Positions 46,297 to 55,948 of a stretch of 64,000 bases of DNA are shown here, piece after piece; the first letter of the stretch is position 1, and each line of letters starts with the position of its first letter. The position numbers were made by a program, and so were the translations under genes. The DNA is from Gemmobacter serpentinus (GTDB taxonomy: Bacteria > Pseudomonadota > Alphaproteobacteria > Rhodobacterales > Rhodobacteraceae). The notes under the pieces were generated by a model. The model was not told the DNA's origin and did not search any database. It was given only the letters and a program-made list of their open reading frames with translations. Location of the stretch: contig NZ_WCHR01000005.1 of NCBI RefSeq assembly GCF_008973825.1, positions 1-64,000 on the forward strand. The letters are read 5' to 3'.

Positions 46297-47415
46297 TCAG
46301 CCCGCAGCCGGCGGCGGGGGTGGCGGCACCATGGCGAAAAGTTTTGACAAGGCCGTGTCGGAGGCGGGCTTCCAGCCCTCCATCCCCGCCGACCAGACCA
46401 TCGTTGCGCGGGTCAGCGTGGCCGCTTGCACCATCGCCGCCAGTTCCGCCTCGGAATAGGGCCCTTTGGTCACACCGTTTTCGGCCAGATGCCATTGCAC
46501 GGCCGCCGCGGGCGGGGGCGGCGGGGCAGCAGGCGCTGCCGCAGGGGCCGCACCCCAGGGGCCAGCAACGCCTTGCCCCGTCATCGCCTGACCAAAACCC
46601 ATGCCCATGCCTGCGGCCATGCCCGCGCCCATCATCGCGCCTGCGCCATTGCCGGGCTGGGACAGGGCCTCGGCCGCGTTGAACTGCATGTATTTGTTCA
46701 GATCGCCCACGATCCCCATCGAGGTGCGCTTGTCCAGCACCTTCTCCACCTCTTCGGGAAGGCTGATATTCTCGATATAGAATTCCGGCAGGATCAGACC
46801 ATATTCCGCGATCTTCGGCGCGATGGCGGTGGCGATCAGCTTGGCCAGATCGCCGGTATTGGCGGCCATATCCAGCACCGGGATGCCGGAGCCGGCCAGA
46901 ACCCGGCTCATCTCCTGCACGATCACATTGCGGGTCTGGTTCGAGATCTCATCAGCGGTGAATTCACCATCCGTCCCCACGATCTCCTTCAGGAAGACGG
47001 CGGGGTCCGAAACCCGCATCGAATAGGTGCCAAAGGCGCGCAGCCGCACCGGCCCGAATTCCGGGTCACGGCACATGATCGGGTTCTTGGTGCCCCATTT
47101 CAGATCGTTGAACCGGGTGGTATTGACGAAATAGACCTCGGATTTGAACGGCGAGTTGAAGCCATGATCCCAATGCTGCAGCGTGGTCAGGATCGGCATG
47201 TTGTTGGTCTCGAGCATGTAGAGACCGGGGCCGAAGACATCGGCCAGCTGCCCCTCATGCACAAAGACCGCTGCCTGGCCCTCGCGGACCGTCAGCTTTG
47301 CACCGTATTTGATCGCCTGCCCGCGCCGCTCAAAGCGCCAGACCATGGTGTCGCGCGTATCGTCCAGCCAGGAGATGACGTCGATGAATTCGCCCTTGAG
47401 GAAATCGAAGACCAT
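46297..47415 (-). CDS. SPFH/band-7-domain protein with C-terminal GYF-like domain (YdjI type)
   Basis: 372 residues. An SPFH (virion core protein-like) domain covers about 25-245 (GAKLTVREGQAAVFVHEGQL, RAFGTYSMRVSDPAVFLKEI, IPEFYIENISLP-like region). A Gly/Met- and Pro/Ala-rich linker leads to a GYF_2 domain (about 310-360, VQWHLAENGVTKGPYSEAEL) and a Pro-rich end. Such proteins scaffold membrane-stress complexes, in Bacillus beside a PspA homologue. No transmembrane helix is seen. Here it pairs with the zinc-ribbon protein 148 bases downstream. Confidence 0.86.
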   Translation of the reverse strand: MVFDFLKGEFIDVISWLDDTRDTMVWRFERRGQAIKYGAKLTVREGQAAVFVHEGQLADVFGPGLYMLETNNMPILTTLQHWDHGFNSPFKSEVYFVNTTRFNDLKWGTKNPIMCRDPEFGPVRLRAFGTYSMRVSDPAVFLKEIVGTDGEFTADEISNQTRNVIVQEMSRVLAGSGIPVLDMAANTGDLAKLIATAIAPKIAEYGLILPEFYIENISLPEEVEKVLDKRTSMGIVGDLNKYMQFNAAEALSQPGNGAGAMMGAGMAAGMGMGFGQAMTGQGVAGPWGAAPAAAPAAPPPPPAAAVQWHLAENGVTKGPYSEAELAAMVQAATLTRATMVWSAGMEGWKPASDTALSKLFAMVPPPPPPAAG

Positions 47416-47531
47416 CGAGAATGCCTTTCGCTATCGCGGAACTGCCCGCACTCGTGCTGAACATAACGCAGGCCGCGCCGGTTTGAAGGGGGAAAGACCG
47501 GCACGCGCGCGCATTTGCCCAAAGCCGCGCC

Positions 47532-47701
47532 AAACCCTTCTCCGAAGGGTTTGAAGGGGGCGCTCGCGCCCCCTCGGCCTTCGGCCTCACCCCCCGAGGA
47601 TATTTATGAACAGATGAATGAGATGTGTGCCCGTCTTCATCTGTTCATAAATATCCTCGGGGGGAGGAGCCGCAGGCTCCGTGGGGGGCAGACAGCCCCC
47701 C
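47532..47701 (+). repeat. Dispersed multi-hairpin element, copy B
   Basis: Six hairpins in a row: AAACCCTTC/GAAGGGTTT (47532-47552), GGGGGCG/CGCCCCC (47556-47573), GGCC/GGCC (47576-47586), a long palindrome with perfect 29-bp arms and 17-base loop (47590-47618, 47636-47664; outer part CCCCCCGAGGATATTT), GGAGCC/GGCTCC (47666-47680) and GGGGGGC/GCCCCCC (47683-47701). It occupies the gene-free 47416-47841 interval between the divergent SPFH and purC genes. The flanks of that interval show no other feature. Confidence 0.92.
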
Positions 47702-47841
47702 GGCAACGCGGGGCATAGATCAACCCGTTGCTGCCTGGACGGACTTGCTGAACCGTCACCGTTGCAGAATCGGCTTCATTGACTCCCGCCCCCGCCTGCG
47801 CGATGAGGCGTGCAACCAGCCCCTTGCCTGTGGAGGCCATG

Positions 47842-48807
47842 ATGCGCGTTCTTCCCGAAGCCCGTATCCCAGAATTGCCCAATCCCTATTTCGGCAAGGT
47901 GCGCGATTGCTATGACCTTCCCCCGACGGTCGAGGTGCCCGAGGGGCGGCGCATCCTGATTTCCTCGGACCGGATTTCGGCCTTTGACCGGATCCTGGCG
48001 GCCATTCCCTATAAGGGGCAGGTGCTGACCCAGCTGGCGCGCTGGTGGTTTGATCGCACTGGCGACATTTGCGGCAATCATGTGCTGGCCTATCCGGATG
48101 CCAATGTGGTGATCGGCAAGCGGCTGACTATCCTGCCGGTGGAGATCGTGGTGCGCGGCTATCTGGCGGGCACCACCGGCACCTCGGTGCTGACGCTTTA
48201 CAAGCAGGGCCAGCGCCAGATGTATGGCCACGTCCTGCCCGACGGCTTGCGCGACAATCAGGCGCTGCCGCAGGCGATCATCACCCCCACCTCCAAGGCC
48301 TTTGACGGCGGCCATGACGAGCCGCTGACCGCAGCCGAGATCGTGGCGCAGGGCCTGCTGACCCAGGCGCAATGGGATGAGGTTTCGGCCAAGGCACTGG
48401 CCCTGTTTGCCCGCGGGCAGGCCATGGCGGCTGAGCGCGGCCTGATCCTGGTCGATACGAAATACGAGTTTGGTACCGATCTGGACGGCAATATCCTGAT
48501 CGCTGACGAGATCCACACCCCCGACAGCAGCCGCTATTGGCTGTTGGATGGCTATGAGGCGGCTTTGCGCGATGGCAGCCGTCCGCCCAGCTTTGACAAG
48601 GATGTCATCCGGTCCTGGGTCGGTGCGCGCTGCGATCCCTATCACGATCCGATCCCGGAAATTCCGGCCGAGATGATCGAACAGACCGCACAGGTCTATA
48701 TTCAGGCCTATGAGGCGATCACCGGCGAGAAATTTGTGCCCGATCAGTCCGGCGAGACGCCGCTTGCGCGGGTGCGGGCCAATCTGGCACCGTTTTTCAC
48801 CGCCTGA
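47842..48807 (+). CDS. purC: SAICAR synthase
   Basis: 321 residues, the longer (yeast-like) form. Signatures are [63 protein letters not shown] and [11 protein letters not shown]. It joins aspartate to CAIR in purine synthesis. GGAGG lies five bases before the ATG at 47842; the ATG immediately before it is too close. No other pur gene adjoins. The multi-hairpin element ends 140 bases upstream. Confidence 0.96.
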   Translation: MRVLPEARIPELPNPYFGKVRDCYDLPPTVEVPEGRRILISSDRISAFDRILAAIPYKGQVLTQLARWWFDRTGDICGNHVLAYPDANVVIGKRLTILPVEIVVRGYLAGTTGTSVLTLYKQGQRQMYGHVLPDGLRDNQALPQAIITPTSKAFDGGHDEPLTAAEIVAQGLLTQAQWDEVSAKALALFARGQAMAAERGLILVDTKYEFGTDLDGNILIADEIHTPDSSRYWLLDGYEAALRDGSRPPSFDKDVIRSWVGARCDPYHDPIPEIPAEMIEQTAQVYIQAYEAITGEKFVPDQSGETPLARVRANLAPFFTA

Positions 48808-48925
48808 CTTCATGCGCCTGGATTGCAGGCGCGCCAGCGGTTGAGAGCGCAGATTGTCTTGCGTGATGTTTGCGCTAACGGCGCGGAAATCGTATAGGCT
48901 TGAGCAAATGCCGGGGAGGTGAGCA

Positions 48926-49849
48926 ATGATTCTGAGTTGTGGAGAAGCCCTGATCGACATGCTGCCGCGCCAAAGCACGGCGGGCGAGGCCTGTTTTGCG
49001 CCCTATGCGGGCGGGGCCGTCTTCAACACCGCCATTGCGCTTGGCCGTTTGGGGGCACCGTCGGCCTTCTTCTCGGGCGTCTCCACCGACATGCTGGGCG
49101 AGATTCTGGCCGAGACTTTGTCGGCGTCAAAGGTCGATATCCAGCATCTGGCGCGCTCCGCCCGCCCGACCACTGTGGCCTTCGTGAAGCTGGTGGAGGG
49201 TCAGGCGACCTACGCCTTCTATGATGAGGGCACCGCCGGGCGGATGCTGTCCCAGGATCAACTGCCCGATCTGCCGGCAGAGGTCGATACGCTGTTTCTG
49301 GGTGGCATCAGCCTGGTGAATGATCCTGCTGCCTCCACCTATGAGGCGTTGCAGGCGCGCGAGGCGGCTGCCCGCGTGACCATGATCGATCCCAATATCC
49401 GCCCCGGCTTCATCGCAGGCAAAGAGGCTGAATACCGCGCAAGGGTGGAGCGGATGATCGCCCGCGCCGATATCGTGAAACTGTCGGATGAGGATCTGCA
49501 TTGGCTGCTGGGTGCGGGCGATGTGGTGGATCTGGCGCGCAGACTGCTGGCCAAGGGGCCGAAGCTGGTCTTTATCACCGAAGGGGCCGATGGCGCGCGT
49601 GCCGTGACCGCCACGCAAAACCGCTTTGTCGCGGCGACCAAGGTCACGGTGGCGGATACCGTGGGCGCAGGCGACACGTTCAATGCGGGTGTGCTGGCCG
49701 CGCTCCATGAGGCGGGGGTGCTGACCAAGGCCGCCCTGGGCACCCTGTCCGATGCGGTTCTGGATGCAGCCCTCAGCCTTGGCACGCGGGCCGCCGCCGT
49801 GACGGTCAGCCGTGCAGGCGCCAATCCGCCCTGGCGGCACGAGCTGTGA
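48926..49849 (+). CDS. PfkB-family carbohydrate kinase (fructokinase-like)
   Basis: 307 residues of the ribokinase fold. Sugar-side motif: [23 protein letters not shown]-side motif: [17 protein letters not shown] with the catalytic aspartate. [11 protein letters not shown] and [11 protein letters not shown] fit fructokinases. The substrate is not certain. It overlaps dtd by the sequence GTGA, so the two genes are translationally coupled. CGGGGAGGTG gives a good ribosome-binding site. Confidence 0.9.
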   Translation: MILSCGEALIDMLPRQSTAGEACFAPYAGGAVFNTAIALGRLGAPSAFFSGVSTDMLGEILAETLSASKVDIQHLARSARPTTVAFVKLVEGQATYAFYDEGTAGRMLSQDQLPDLPAEVDTLFLGGISLVNDPAASTYEALQAREAAARVTMIDPNIRPGFIAGKEAEYRARVERMIARADIVKLSDEDLHWLLGAGDVVDLARRLLAKGPKLVFITEGADGARAVTATQNRFVAATKVTVADTVGAGDTFNAGVLAALHEAGVLTKAALGTLSDAVLDAALSLGTRAAAVTVSRAGANPPWRHEL

Positions 49850-50286
49850 GGGCGGTTGTCCAGCGCGTCACGCACGCGAAGGTGACGGTGGATGGTCAGG
49901 TGACCGGCGAGATCGGCGCAGGCCTGATGATCCTGATTTGCGCCATGCAGGGCGATTCCGAGACGCAGGCCGATCAATTGGCGGCCAAGATCGCCAAGCT
50001 GCGCATCTTCAAGGATGATGCCGACAAGATGAACCTGTCGGTGCGCGACATCGGCGGTGCCTGTCTGGTGGTCAGCCAGTTTACCCTTGCGGCGGATCTG
50101 CGCGGCAACCGCCCCGGCTTTTCCACCGCCGCCCCGCCCACCGAAGCGCAACGGCTTTACGAATATTTCACCGCCCGCCTGCGGGAAGAAGGCCTGCCCA
50201 CGGCAAATGGCATCTTCGGCGCGGATATGGATGTGGAACTGGTCAATCAGGGGCCGGTGACCATATGGATGGATACCGCGACCTGA
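49846..50286 (+). CDS. dtd: D-aminoacyl-tRNA deacylase
   Basis: 146 residues. Opening [20 protein letters not shown], the chiral-proofreading motif SQFTLAAD and the cross-subunit Gly-Pro motif in [13 protein letters not shown] are intact. It hydrolyses D-amino acids and glycine from mischarged tRNA. The start is a GTG inside the stop of the kinase gene. Confidence 0.95.
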   Translation: MRAVVQRVTHAKVTVDGQVTGEIGAGLMILICAMQGDSETQADQLAAKIAKLRIFKDDADKMNLSVRDIGGACLVVSQFTLAADLRGNRPGFSTAAPPTEAQRLYEYFTARLREEGLPTANGIFGADMDVELVNQGPVTIWMDTAT

Positions 50287-50302
50287 GCCGCCTGCCGAAA
50301 GG

Positions 50303-50330
50303 AAAAGGCCGCCCATGTGGACGGCCATTT
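50303..50330. terminator. Probable bidirectional terminator between dtd and a secreted-protein gene
   Basis: AAAAGGCCG (50303-50311) and CGGCCATTT (50322-50330) with an imperfect inner stem and an ATGT loop. A and T tracts flank both sides, as expected between convergent genes. Confidence 0.55.
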
Positions 50331-50347
50331 CCCCCAAAGGGCGCAGA

Positions 50348-50881
50348 TCAGTTGAACGGATTGCCGTCGCTGTCATCCTCCAGCACGTTCACGCATTCGA
50401 TCAGCGCATTGATCGAGGCAGAAGACCCTGCCAGTGAATAGCTTTGCACATGGCTGCCGCTGTCATTGCCAAGATGCAGATTGCGCCCCTCCACCACTTC
50501 CATCAGGAAGCGGGTCGCTGCGTCACCGCCGGGCAGATTGAACAGCACCGAATTCTGGTAAAGTTCCGCATTGGTCAGTGACCAGGGCGAACGGCGGTCG
50601 ACCTGCACCTGCAGATCGGCGGCCCCCCCTTCGGAAAAGTTCCAGCCGGTCGAGTAGAATTGCAGCTTTACCGCGTTCCACGGATCGGCCCAGATCGAGA
50701 AGGTATTGCCACCATCCACCACCTGCGCCACGCAGGAAATGGAGCCATCGTCAAAGCCCACGATCTCCACCATCCAGTTCTTGTGGGTCAGGATACGCTC
50801 CGATTGCGGCTCTGCCGCCGCCGGAAGGGCCAAAAACAGACCCGCCACCATTACAGCACCCGCCAAACCCCGCAGCGCCAT
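50348..50881 (-). CDS. Secreted protein of unknown function
   Basis: 177 residues with a clear signal peptide (GLAGAVMVAGLFLALPAAAE, cleavage near residue 23). The mature protein is acidic and beta-rich, with DGSISCVAQVVDGGNTFSIW and ALIECVNVLEDDSDGNPFN; the two cysteines may pair. I recognise no family with confidence; a distant resemblance to invasion-associated-locus-B-type periplasmic proteins is possible. Monocistronic, with its own convergent terminator. Confidence 0.8.
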   Translation of the reverse strand: MALRGLAGAVMVAGLFLALPAAAEPQSERILTHKNWMVEIVGFDDGSISCVAQVVDGGNTFSIWADPWNAVKLQFYSTGWNFSEGGAADLQVQVDRRSPWSLTNAELYQNSVLFNLPGGDAATRFLMEVVEGRNLHLGNDSGSHVQSYSLAGSSASINALIECVNVLEDDSDGNPFN

Positions 50882-50952
50882 GAAAAGTCTCCCCCAAATC
50901 AGGGTTCAACTTTTCTTGAGCTGCGTGATTCCCACAAGAGGAAAGCGCGGGG

Positions 50953-52842
50953 TCAGGGCTTCCAGTCCCAGGGATTGGTGAAATTCCCCAACAGATCGGC
51001 CACCTTCGCCTCGTCTATGCGCGGGGCCAGCAGCGCGACAAGGCCCCGCTTCTTGTCCTCGACCACCTCGACGACGCGGGCATTGAGCCCCTCCCCGGCC
51101 AGAGCCGTATCATAGACCCGGCGGATCGCCAGGCGGCGCAGATCGGGCTTGAACACCTTGCCGACCGCCGTTTTCGGCAACTCGTGCAGAATTTCGATAT
51201 GCTTGGGCACGGCGGCGCGCTCATGGATATGCGATTTGGCATAGTCCATCAGCTGTTCCACCGTGGCTGTGGCACCTTTCACCAGTTCGACATAGGCGCA
51301 GGGCAGCTCGCCCGCATGGCTGTCGGGCTGGCCGATGGCCCCGACAAAGCCCACGGCCTCATGCCCCATCAACGCCTCTTCGATCACCGCCGGGTCGATA
51401 TTGTGGCCACCCCGGATGATCAGGTCCTTGGCCCGACCGGTGATGAACAGATAGCCCTCCGGGTCGATCCGGCCCAGATCGCCGGTGCGCAGAAACCGCC
51501 CTTCGGCAAACAGCGACCTGTTCTTGTCGGCCTCGGTATAGGTCGATCCTTCAAAGACGCCCGGATTTGCCACGCAGATCTCGCCCACCTCATCGGGCCC
51601 GCATTCGCGAAAGCCCCCCGCCCGGTCGGTTTGCAGGATGCGCACATGGGTATAGGGGAAGGGAATGCCGACCGAGCCGCTCTTCTTGGCCCCCGAAGGC
51701 GGGTTGCAGGACACCAGACAGGTGCATTCGGTCAGACCATAACCTTCGATGATCTGGACGCCGGTGGCTTTCTCAAACCGATTGAACAGCTCGATCGGCA
51801 ACGGGGCCGAGCCGGAGAAGGCACCACGAAGGGTGCTGACATCGGCATTGACCGGGCGCTGCATCAGCGCCGCAAGCGCCGTCGGCACGGTGATCAGATA
51901 GGTCACCTTCCAGCGTTCGATCAGCTTCCACAGGTTGTCGAACACCCCCTCGCCGCGATAGCCCGCAGGCGTCGGGAACACGACATGTCCACCGCTTGCG
52001 ATCATCGACATCAGGATCGGATAGACCGCGAAGACATGGAACATCGGCAAGGGGCACATGACGGTATCGGTCTCGCGGAACAGCAGGCGATGGCCGAGCC
52101 AGCCATTATAGACCATGCCCGAGACCTTGTGCTGCGCGACCTTCGGCATTCCCGTGGTGCCGCCGGTATGGAAGTAGGCCGCGACCCGGTCCACCGGCGT
52201 ATCGGTGAAGGTCAGCCGGTCGGACGGATGTTCACGCAGGGCGCTGCGGAAGCTGCGCACATTGGCCGTATGGGTGACGCTGGTCTTTGGCCGCAGGAAA
52301 TGTGCGATCCATTTCTTCGGCGGCTTCAGATAGCGCAGAAGGTCGATCTCCAGCACGGTTTTCACCGCAGGTGCATGTTTCACCGCCTCTGCCACCTTGG
52401 CGGCGAGGTCAGTCTTGGGGAAGGCGCGCAGCGTCACCACGACCTTTGCCCCGGTCTCGCGCAGGATGGCGCTGATCTGCTCGGGTTCCAGCAGCGGATT
52501 GATCGGGTTCACGATGCCCGCAACCATGCCGCCCAGCAGGACATGCACCGTCTCGCTGCAATTGGGCAGCACAAAGGCCACCACATCGCGCTCGCCCACG
52601 CCGAGGCTGCGGAACAGGTTGGCGCTTTGGGTAACGCGGGCCAGCAATTCGTTCCAGCTCTGGGTCTCGGACGCATCCCCCGGCCCCGAGGTCAGTTGGT
52701 AGGATACCGCCGGGCGATCCCCATGCGCGGCCGCGGTGCGCGACAGGAATTGATGGATGGTGCGCGCCGGATCGCGGGCATCCCATGTCATCTCGGACTC
52801 GATGGCCCGAATATCGGCCAGCGTGGCAAAACTTCCCATCAT
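50953..52842 (-). CDS. Acyl-CoA synthetase (AMP-forming, FadD-like)
   Basis: 629 residues of the ANL superfamily. The AMP-binding P-loop appears as YFHTGGTTGMPKVAQHK; EGYGLTECT is the A5 motif, LRTGDLGRIDPEGYLFITGR the hinge, and PKTAVGKVFKPDLRR holds the C-terminal catalytic lysine. It activates a fatty or related carboxylic acid to its CoA ester. GGAGGAG lies before the start. It stands alone; copy C of the hairpin repeat is in the interval upstream. Confidence 0.93.
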   Translation of the reverse strand: MMGSFATLADIRAIESEMTWDARDPARTIHQFLSRTAAAHGDRPAVSYQLTSGPGDASETQSWNELLARVTQSANLFRSLGVGERDVVAFVLPNCSETVHVLLGGMVAGIVNPINPLLEPEQISAILRETGAKVVVTLRAFPKTDLAAKVAEAVKHAPAVKTVLEIDLLRYLKPPKKWIAHFLRPKTSVTHTANVRSFRSALREHPSDRLTFTDTPVDRVAAYFHTGGTTGMPKVAQHKVSGMVYNGWLGHRLLFRETDTVMCPLPMFHVFAVYPILMSMIASGGHVVFPTPAGYRGEGVFDNLWKLIERWKVTYLITVPTALAALMQRPVNADVSTLRGAFSGSAPLPIELFNRFEKATGVQIIEGYGLTECTCLVSCNPPSGAKKSGSVGIPFPYTHVRILQTDRAGGFRECGPDEVGEICVANPGVFEGSTYTEADKNRSLFAEGRFLRTGDLGRIDPEGYLFITGRAKDLIIRGGHNIDPAVIEEALMGHEAVGFVGAIGQPDSHAGELPCAYVELVKGATATVEQLMDYAKSHIHERAAVPKHIEILHELPKTAVGKVFKPDLRRLAIRRVYDTALAGEGLNARVVEVVEDKKRGLVALLAPRIDEAKVADLLGNFTNPWDWKP

Positions 52843-52976
52843 GCACTCCTCCCTGCCCCCGGTTCGCCGGGATGCCTCCTGCCCTTCAAGATGCGGATTG
52901 TATTGGCTTCCTGCAAGGAAGGATCACGCATGTGTCGTGACGTTGCGGGGACCGACGCGCCGCGTCAAACAGAAAT

Positions 52977-53129
52977 GGGGCGCTCGCGCCCCCTCTTGCG
53001 CCTGCGGCGCAATTCACCCCCGAGGATATTTGGAAACAGGTGAAGAAGGGGTCCGATCCTCTTTCACCTGTTGAAAAATATCCTGCGGGGGGCGGGCTCT
53101 GAAAGAGCCCGGGGGGCGCAAAGCCCCCC
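52977..53129 (+). repeat. Dispersed multi-hairpin element, copy C
   Basis: Hairpins in the same order as copy B: GGGGCG/CGCCCC (52977-52992), TGCGCC/GGCGCA (52997-53011), a long imperfect palindrome (53017-53044 with 53063-53092; outer part CCCCCGAGGATATTT), GGGCTCT/AGAGCCC (53094-53110) and GGGGGGC/GCCCCCC (53111-53129). Inner stem bases differ from copy B on both arms together (CAGGTG/CACCTG against CAGATG/CATCTG). It lies in the gene-free 52843-53152 interval between two minus-strand genes; nothing else is visible there. Confidence 0.9.
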
Positions 53130-53152
53130 GATCCCCGTCATCAACCCGGCGC

Positions 53153-53608
53153 TCACTTTTGCGGGATGCGCAGGTTCTGGCCCGGATAGATCTTGTCGGG
53201 ATGCTTCAGCATCGGCTTGTTGGCCTCGAAGATCTCGTTATAGCGATTGGCATTGCCCAGCGTGGCCTTGGCAATGGCCGACAGGTTGTCGCCCTTTTTC
53301 ACGGTGTAGAACACAGGCTCGACGCCTGCGGGCATCTCGGCCTCGACCTTGGCGACACCGGCGACATTGCCGACGGCCAGGATGACCTTTTCCTGCTCTT
53401 CCGGCGTCGCGGCCGAGCCTGCGAGTTTCACCGTATCGCCTTCGACCTTCACCTCGACGCCCTTGGCGTCAAGACCCAGCTTGTCGATTTCCTTCTGCAG
53501 CGCCTCGACCTGTGCACGCACCTGCGTGGTGGTTTCGACCTCTGCCGCCTCGGCCTTGGAACCGAACAGCGATGAACCTGCATCTTTCACGAAGGACCAA
53601 ACACCCAT
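53153..53608 (-). CDS. lysM: BON-LysM domain protein (Kbp/LysM type)
   Basis: 151 residues. An N-terminal helix with Ala/Glu content is followed by a BON domain (about 45-95, GVEVKVEGDTVKLAGSAATP) and a LysM domain (about 100-149, YTVKKGDNLSAIAKATLGNA through IYPGQNLRIPQ). This matches the E. coli Kbp (YgaU) potassium-binding, stress-induced protein. No signal peptide is evident (MGVWSFVKDAGSSLFG). Confidence 0.92.
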   Translation of the reverse strand: MGVWSFVKDAGSSLFGSKAEAAEVETTTQVRAQVEALQKEIDKLGLDAKGVEVKVEGDTVKLAGSAATPEEQEKVILAVGNVAGVAKVEAEMPAGVEPVFYTVKKGDNLSAIAKATLGNANRYNEIFEANKPMLKHPDKIYPGQNLRIPQK

Positions 53609-53763
53609 GGCAATCTCCCATACTGGCGGACAGAGCCCGTTGCCCTGCCCGTAACGGGGGCAGAATGGCCGGGATGGCCGCCCGGGTCCAGTGAAAGATA
53701 TGCGGCAAAATTCCCCTGCGCGCAGGCGCGGGATATGGCCGATGCCGCCTTCGGAGGTGGATG

Positions 53764-55557
53764 TCAGATATTGCCATCCGTGAATTGCAGGCGCGCCAGC
53801 CGCGCATAAAGCCCGCCCTCTGCCACCAGATCCTCATGCCGGCCCTGCGCCACGATCCGGCCCTGATCGAAGACCACGATCCGGTCGGCGCGCTTCACCG
53901 TCGCCAGACGATGCGCCACCACCAGAACCGTGCGCCCCTCACCCAGACGTTCGACCGCCTGCTGCACCGCGCGCTCGCTTTCGGCATCCAGCGCCGAGGT
54001 TGCTTCATCCAGCAACAGCACGGGCGCGTCGCGCAGGATGGCGCGGGCAATCGCCACGCGCTGTTTCTGCCCGCCCGACAGCATCACCCCGCGCTCCCCC
54101 AGGAAGGTGTCATAGCCCTCGGGCAGCGCGGTCAGGAAATCATGCGCGGCGGCGGCGCGGGCGGCGGCCTCCACCTCGGCATCGCTGGCATCCGGGCGGC
54201 CAAAGCGGATGTTTTCGCGCGCCGAGGTCGCGAAGATCACCGGATCCTGTGGCACCAGCGCCAGCGCGCTGCGGAATTCATCGCGCGTCATCTCGCGAAG
54301 GTCGATCCCGTCCAGCGTGATGCGCCCCGCCTGCGGATCATAGAACCGCATCAAGAGTTGCAGCATCGTGGTCTTGCCCGCCCCTGACGGCCCGACCAGT
54401 GCCACCGTTTCGCCCGGGCGCAGGCGCAGATCCACCCCGGCCAGCGCCGAACGGTCGGGGCGCGCCGGATAGGTGAAGGCCAGACCTTCAAAGCTGATCT
54501 CGCCCCGCACCGGACGCGGCAGGGTGCGCGGGGCTACAGGATCCTCGATGGCGTCGCGGGTCTCCAGCAGTTCCACCAGCCGCTCCGTCGCGCCTGCCGC
54601 GCGTTGCAGCTCGCCCCAGATCTCGGACAAAGCGCCGACGGCACCTGCGACCATCACGGCATAGATGACGAATTGCACCAGCTCCCCCGGCGACATCGCC
54701 CCATCGCGCACATCATGTGCGCCGATCCACAAGACGCCGACAATCCCCGCAAAGACGAGGAAAATCACGATGATCGTCATCAGCGCCCGGGTTGCGATGC
54801 GCTGTTTGGCAGAGATGTAGGATTTCTCGGTCACATCGGCAAAGGCCGCCCGGGTGCGCGTCTCATGGGTGAAGGCCTGCACGGTCTGCGCCGCCTGCAG
54901 CGCCTCGGCCGCCGTGCCGGACGACGCCGCGATCCAGTCCTGATTGTCGCGGCTGAGCCGGCGCAGCCGCCGCCCCATCACGATGATCGGCACGATCACC
55001 ACCGGCACGATCAGCAATACCAGCCCGGTCAGCTTGGGCGAGGTCCAAAGCAGGAACCCCATGCCGCCGATCAGCAGCAGCACGTTGCGCAGCGCGACCG
55101 AGACGGAAGACCCGATGACCGACAGGATCAGCGTGGTGTCGGTGGTCAGGCGCGACAGCACCTCACCCGTCAGGATTTTCTCATAGAAAGCAGGCGATTG
55201 CCCCAAAACCCGATCAAACAGCGCGCGGCGGATATCGGCCACGACCCGTTCGCCCAGCCGGGTGACAAGATAGTAGCGCAGGCCCGTGCCAAGCGCGAGG
55301 GCGGCGGCAATCGCCAAGGCCGCCCCGAAATACTGGTCCAGCAGCGCAATCGTATCGCTGTTGAAGCCATCCACGACGCGGCGCACCGCAAGTGGCAGCA
55401 TCAGACTGACTGCCGCCGTCAGCGTCAAGGCAGCCAGGGCCCCCAGAACCATCGCCCGGTAAGGCGCAAGGAACGGGCCAAGGCTGCGCAGCGCCCCCAC
55501 CTTTCTCGAGGCGGCACGATCACCTTGCAGATCGGTCATTCCGGGGGCTCTGGCCAT
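53764..55557 (-). CDS. MsbA-like ABC exporter (fused membrane and ATPase domains)
   Basis: 597 residues. Six membrane helices lie in about 30-320 (LGALAALTLTAAVSLMLPLA, AALAIAAALALGTGLRYYLV and others). The nucleotide-binding domain carries GPSGAGKTT (Walker A), LVPQDPVIFATSARENIRFG (Q-loop), MLSGGQKQRVAIARAIL (signature) and VLLLDEATSALDAESE (Walker B). Homodimeric exporters of this group move lipids or drugs. The ATG at 55557 has AGGAG upstream; the open frame extends 77 codons further but without family similarity. Confidence 0.92.
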   Translation of the reverse strand: MARAPGMTDLQGDRAASRKVGALRSLGPFLAPYRAMVLGALAALTLTAAVSLMLPLAVRRVVDGFNSDTIALLDQYFGAALAIAAALALGTGLRYYLVTRLGERVVADIRRALFDRVLGQSPAFYEKILTGEVLSRLTTDTTLILSVIGSSVSVALRNVLLLIGGMGFLLWTSPKLTGLVLLIVPVVIVPIIVMGRRLRRLSRDNQDWIAASSGTAAEALQAAQTVQAFTHETRTRAAFADVTEKSYISAKQRIATRALMTIIVIFLVFAGIVGVLWIGAHDVRDGAMSPGELVQFVIYAVMVAGAVGALSEIWGELQRAAGATERLVELLETRDAIEDPVAPRTLPRPVRGEISFEGLAFTYPARPDRSALAGVDLRLRPGETVALVGPSGAGKTTMLQLLMRFYDPQAGRITLDGIDLREMTRDEFRSALALVPQDPVIFATSARENIRFGRPDASDAEVEAAARAAAAHDFLTALPEGYDTFLGERGVMLSGGQKQRVAIARAILRDAPVLLLDEATSALDAESERAVQQAVERLGEGRTVLVVAHRLATVKRADRIVVFDQGRIVAQGRHEDLVAEGGLYARLARLQFTDGNI

Positions 55558-55948
55558 GGCGGGTCTCCTGTCTCGCATCCGGGGTTTAGGCGCAGCGGCG
55601 CTTTCGGGCAAGCGTGACGGAACGCCGCGATGCTGCTGCCTTGGTCGGGGGTATTGGTCGGGGCGCTTGGTCTTGTGGCCGCCACCGGGTCTTTGACCAC
55701 AGTCGCGCAACGGGTCTGGTGCCGGGCCCGGCCGTTCTGCCTTGGGCAAGTCATTCTGGGTTTGGCTGTTCGGCAGGCAGATTTTCATGGCCCAGATTGT
55801 CCTGAGGCCGATGGTTCTGCCGCCAGACGTGGCAGCCAGAAACAGACCAACTCATGCGGGCCAGTTCCATGCCGCGGTCGGGGCGGATATCGTCGGGGGT
55901 TCAATCCGGCCGCAGCCTGTGCCACGCTTGGCACGATGGGGTCCGGGC
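55558..55948. other. 391-base divergent intergenic stretch
   Basis: Lies between the exporter gene (minus) and the dehalogenase-like gene (plus). Open frames cross it, including one at 55630-55989 that begins MLLPWSGVLVGALGLVAATG, but none has a good ribosome-binding site or recognisable family. I see no hairpin or repeat. It presumably carries two promoters. Confidence 0.6.
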
